Assembly: GCA_030027265.1 (NCBI GenBank)
Contig: JASENG010000011.1
Span: 1-64,000 of the forward strand
DNA: 64,000 nucleotides
Reading direction: 5' to 3'
From: Lysinibacillus fusiformis
Lineage (GTDB): Bacteria; Bacillota; Bacilli; Bacillales_A; Planococcaceae
Part shown: piece after piece, positions 61,792 through 64,000 of the stretch
Numbering within the stretch: position 1 is the stretch's first letter
How the letters are laid out: every line of letters starts with the position of its first letter
Translations under genes and position numbers: made by a program
The notes under the pieces: generated by a model
What the model was told of the DNA's origin: nothing
The model's input: the letters and a program-made list of their open reading frames with translations, nothing else
The model's database searches: none

Positions 61792-61834
61792 GCGCGTTTT
61801 TCGCATGAGAAAAACTGGAAAAGGAGAGAGGATT

Positions 61835-61891
61835 ATGAAAAGCCGTTACACAAGAAAGCTATTAAAAAGAGAGTGTTTAGATAGTGGATAG
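61835..61891 (+). CDS. 18-residue second leader ORF
   Basis: MKSRYTRKLLKRECLDSG, with AAAGGAGAGAGG upstream of its ATG. Very basic, then acidic. Its stop overlaps the GTG of the next mini-ORF. It may be a translational-coupling cistron of the exporter leader. Confidence 0.5.
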   Translation: MKSRYTRKLLKRECLDSG

Positions 61892-61934
61892 TAAATCAGG
61901 AACAACGATTGCAAAACTAGGAGAAGGTGCTTAA
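61884..61934 (+). CDS. 16-residue third leader ORF
   Basis: GTG-initiated MDSKSGTTIAKLGEGA; its TAA is directly followed by the ATG of the exporter gene (TAAATG), and the exporter ribosome site AGGAGAAGG lies inside it. Translation of this ORF would expose or occupy that site. It overlaps the previous ORF by 8 nt. No independent proof that it is translated. Confidence 0.4.
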   Translation: MDSKSGTTIAKLGEGA

Positions 61935-63680
61935 ATGTTTGAAGTATTATTAAAATTAAAATGGTTTTTTAAAGCTTATTGGAAAAGATATTTGATTGCA
62001 GTTGTTTTATTAATCATTGCAAATGTGGCTGAGGTAATTCCTCCATGGATTATAGGGGTTGCCATAGATGATATTGCCCTTTCGACAATGACCTCTGAGT
62101 CATTAGGGAATTATTTGTTGTGGCTTGGGTTAATCATCGTATTCGGTTACATCATTAACTTTACTTGGCAGTATCAATTATTTGGCGGTGCTCTTTCATT
62201 AGAAAGAATTCTCCGTAAAAAATTAATGCATCAATTTTTAAAAATGACGCCAACCTTTTATGAAAAAAATCGTACGGGGGATTTAATGGCTCGTGCTACA
62301 AACGATCTGAATGCAGTTTCATTAACAGCAGGATTCGGCATTATGACGTTATTTGATTCGACCATTTATATGGGGGCCATCATTTTGGCGATGGGATTTT
62401 TAATTTCATGGAAGCTAACGATTTTGTCAATGCTTCCAATTCCTATTATGGCAGTTCTCATGCAGTATTTCGGGAAAATTGTACATGAACGTTATATGAA
62501 GGCACAGGATTCCTTTGGGGAATTAAATGATAATGTTCTTGAATCTGTTGCAGGGGTCCGCGTAATTCGTGCGTATGTGCAAGAAAAGAAAGATGAAAAA
62601 CGTTTTGCTGACATGAGTGAGGAAGTGTATGAAAAAAATATTCATGTTGCCAAAATCAATGCCTTGTTTGGCCCGATTACGAAAGTAGGGACGGGTATTA
62701 GTTATGTTGTGGCTCTTGGGTATGGCGCCATCCTTGTATCAAATGGAGAAATGTCGGTAGGGCAGCTGGTTACATTTAATGTTTACCTTGGTTTGGCTGT
62801 CTGGCCGATGATTGCTATCGGTGAATTGATAAATGTCATGCAACAAGGAAATGCATCACTTGATCGTGTTCAAGAAGTTCTGAAATATGAGCAGGATGTA
62901 AAAAATCCAAATGATCCAGTGCATGTCAAAAGCCCGACTTCTCTTGGGTTCAACGAATTTTCGTTCCAATATCCAATGTCTCAAATGAAAAACCTGCACA
63001 ATATTTCCTTGCACGTAAAACGAGGTCAAACACTTGGAATCGTCGGGAAGACTGGCGCGGGGAAAACAACCTTTGTAAAGCAATTACTAAAGGAGTACCC
63101 ACTTGAAGAAGGTCAATTTACGATCGGCAATGTGGATATTTCGAAGTTAACAAAAGAAGAACTGCTTGAATGGATTGGGTATGTTCCACAAGACCATGTG
63201 TTATTCTCAAGAACAATTCGAGAAAACATCTTATTCGGTAAAGAAGATGCTTCAAAAGAGGATATTCATGAAGCAATTCGACTTGCTTATTTTGAAAATG
63301 ATTTAAAAAATCTTCCATTGGGGCTTGAGACTCTAGTGGGAGAAAAGGGAATTTCGCTTTCCGGAGGGCAGAAACAGCGAGTTTCCATTGCCCGTGCCAT
63401 GATTAAAAATCCGGAAATCCTTATTCTGGATGATTCTTTATCCGCGGTGGATGCAAAAACCGAGGCAAAAATCATTGAAAATATTGGTCAAGTGAGAAAT
63501 GGGAAAACGACAATCATTACGACCCATCGTTTATCTGCCGTTCAGCATGCAGATCAAATTATTGTATTAGACGATGGACGCATAATTGAAAAAGGAACCC
63601 ATGAGGAGCTTCTTCAAAAAGAAGGCTGGTACAAAGAACAATATGATCGCCAACAGCTAGAGGAGGTGCCTAGCGAATGA
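61935..63680 (+). CDS. bmrC: ABC multidrug exporter subunit, BmrC/YheI-like
   Basis: A 581-residue half-transporter: six membrane segments (about 15-310) and an ATPase domain (about 340-581). Walker A GKTGAGKTTF, signature LSGGQKQR and Walker B ILILDDSLSAVD are present. The residue after the Walker B Asp is Asp rather than Glu, the mark of the degenerate catalytic site of the BmrC half in heterodimeric exporters. AGGAGAAGG precedes the ATG. The second subunit follows with a 4-nt overlap. Likely exports drugs such as antibiotics, induced through the leader. Confidence 0.85.
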   Translation: MFEVLLKLKWFFKAYWKRYLIAVVLLIIANVAEVIPPWIIGVAIDDIALSTMTSESLGNYLLWLGLIIVFGYIINFTWQYQLFGGALSLERILRKKLMHQFLKMTPTFYEKNRTGDLMARATNDLNAVSLTAGFGIMTLFDSTIYMGAIILAMGFLISWKLTILSMLPIPIMAVLMQYFGKIVHERYMKAQDSFGELNDNVLESVAGVRVIRAYVQEKKDEKRFADMSEEVYEKNIHVAKINALFGPITKVGTGISYVVALGYGAILVSNGEMSVGQLVTFNVYLGLAVWPMIAIGELINVMQQGNASLDRVQEVLKYEQDVKNPNDPVHVKSPTSLGFNEFSFQYPMSQMKNLHNISLHVKRGQTLGIVGKTGAGKTTFVKQLLKEYPLEEGQFTIGNVDISKLTKEELLEWIGYVPQDHVLFSRTIRENILFGKEDASKEDIHEAIRLAYFENDLKNLPLGLETLVGEKGISLSGGQKQRVSIARAMIKNPEILILDDSLSAVDAKTEAKIIENIGQVRNGKTTIITTHRLSAVQHADQIIVLDDGRIIEKGTHEELLQKEGWYKEQYDRQQLEEVPSE

Positions 63681-64000
63681 GTACTAGTAAACGTTTATTC
63701 ATCTATGCCATGAAATTTAAAAAACCGATCTTTATAGGTCTGGCATTGTTAACAATGGCTGTTTTAACAGATTTGGCTGGCCCATTTATCGCAAAGCATA
63801 TTATTGATAATTATATGTCGCCTGGATCTATCGAGCTTCAGCCGATTGTGAATTTACTGATTGTCTTCTTCGTGTTATCAGTTGCTACTGCAATTTTGCG
63901 TTATTTTATGTTTATCTATTTACAAATTGGTGCGAACCGAATCATTCAAAAGCTCAGAAAGGATGTCTTTGGCCATATTCAAACAATGTCCATTGATTAC
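63677..64000 (+). CDS. bmrD: ABC multidrug exporter subunit, BmrD/YheH-like (partial)
   Basis: Only the first 108 codons lie in the window; the gene continues beyond the right edge. MSTSKRLFIYAMKFKKPIF is followed by membrane segments and PFIAKHIIDNYM, typical of the second half of BmrCD-type pairs. Its ATG overlaps the stop of the upstream subunit (ATGA), with AGGAGG 14 nt before. The ATPase domain cannot be checked here. Confidence 0.8.
   Translation, partial: MSTSKRLFIYAMKFKKPIFIGLALLTMAVLTDLAGPFIAKHIIDNYMSPGSIELQPIVNLLIVFFVLSVATAILRYFMFIYLQIGANRIIQKLRKDVFGHIQTMSIDY

Larger units (their letters stand above)
61698..61801 (+). promoter_or_regulatory. Structured leader with long-range stem
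   Basis: AACGCGCA (61698-61705) is exactly complementary to TGCGCGTT (61791-61798), which is followed by more T residues. This stem would enclose two internal hairpins, like a three-way junction, and end in its own T-run. It starts 5 nt after the stop of the 25-residue leader peptide, so ribosome position could decide which structure forms. Confidence 0.6.

Overview
The window looks like chromosomal DNA of a low-GC, endospore-forming Gram-positive bacterium, most likely Bacillales of the Planococcaceae/Caryophanaceae (Lysinibacillus-Solibacillus) type. The reasons are a 3' tRNA array in the order of the Bacillus trnD cluster, a GerA/GerB/GerC germinant-receptor operon, an SLH-anchored surface protein, Bacillus-like ribosome binding sites and many short intergenic repeats. 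This placement is inferred from gene content; no database was searched.

Layout. 1-1.0 kb: ten tRNA genes (Phe, Thr, Tyr, Trp, His, His, Gln, Gly, Cys, Leu), with tRNA-His duplicated. 1.4-8 kb: an FAD oxidase with a half-size MFS protein, a decayed nucleotidyltransferase gene, and an ABC exporter plus two-component operon. 8-13.6 kb: a LysM/TolB-like protein, then a TetR-ABC exporter operon whose regulator seems to start at ATT. 13.8-18.7 kb: a gerA-gerB-gerC type operon (order A, C, B) next to the remains of a second ger locus. 19-24.2 kb: a flavin-dependent oxidoreductase operon, a cysteine-rich SufR-like regulator and acetoacetyl-CoA synthetase.

24.5-38.5 kb is the accessory surface region: a 1671-residue SLH-anchored nuclease-like protein, a WxL-type secreted protein and its DUF916/DUF3324 partner, a SNF2/SWIM helicase, a diguanylate cyclase and a DUF5667 secreted protein. 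Two cyclic-di-GMP-I (GEMM) riboswitches precede the WxL gene and the DUF5667 gene, with the cyclase between them, which suggests a local c-di-GMP surface regulon. 38.7-43.6 kb holds a phosphatase, a CheR-type methyltransferase and a hybrid kinase that match the RsbY-RsbM-RsbK stress module of Bacillus cereus, but sigB, rsbV and rsbW are absent here.

43.8-61.3 kb is mostly housekeeping: LD-carboxypeptidase, queG, trmL, glyoxalase-fold enzymes including a CatE-like dioxygenase, an acyl-CoA ligase, an aldo/keto reductase, an RluA-type pseudouridine synthase, a BdbC/thioredoxin pair, a GntR regulator, a GAF-kinase/NarL two-component pair, a CDF metal exporter and a CorC/HlyC-type protein. Three unrelated families of short phased intergenic repeats lie here: a 20-bp unit near 47.5 kb, palindromic units near 53.2 kb, and 21-bp units inside a 237-bp tandem array near 58.2-58.8 kb.

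61.5-64 kb: a heterodimeric BmrC/BmrD-like ABC exporter, running off the right edge, behind a leader with a 25-codon peptide, two terminator hairpins, a long-range stem and two more coupled mini-ORFs. This is a strong candidate for ribosome-mediated, antibiotic-responsive attenuation.
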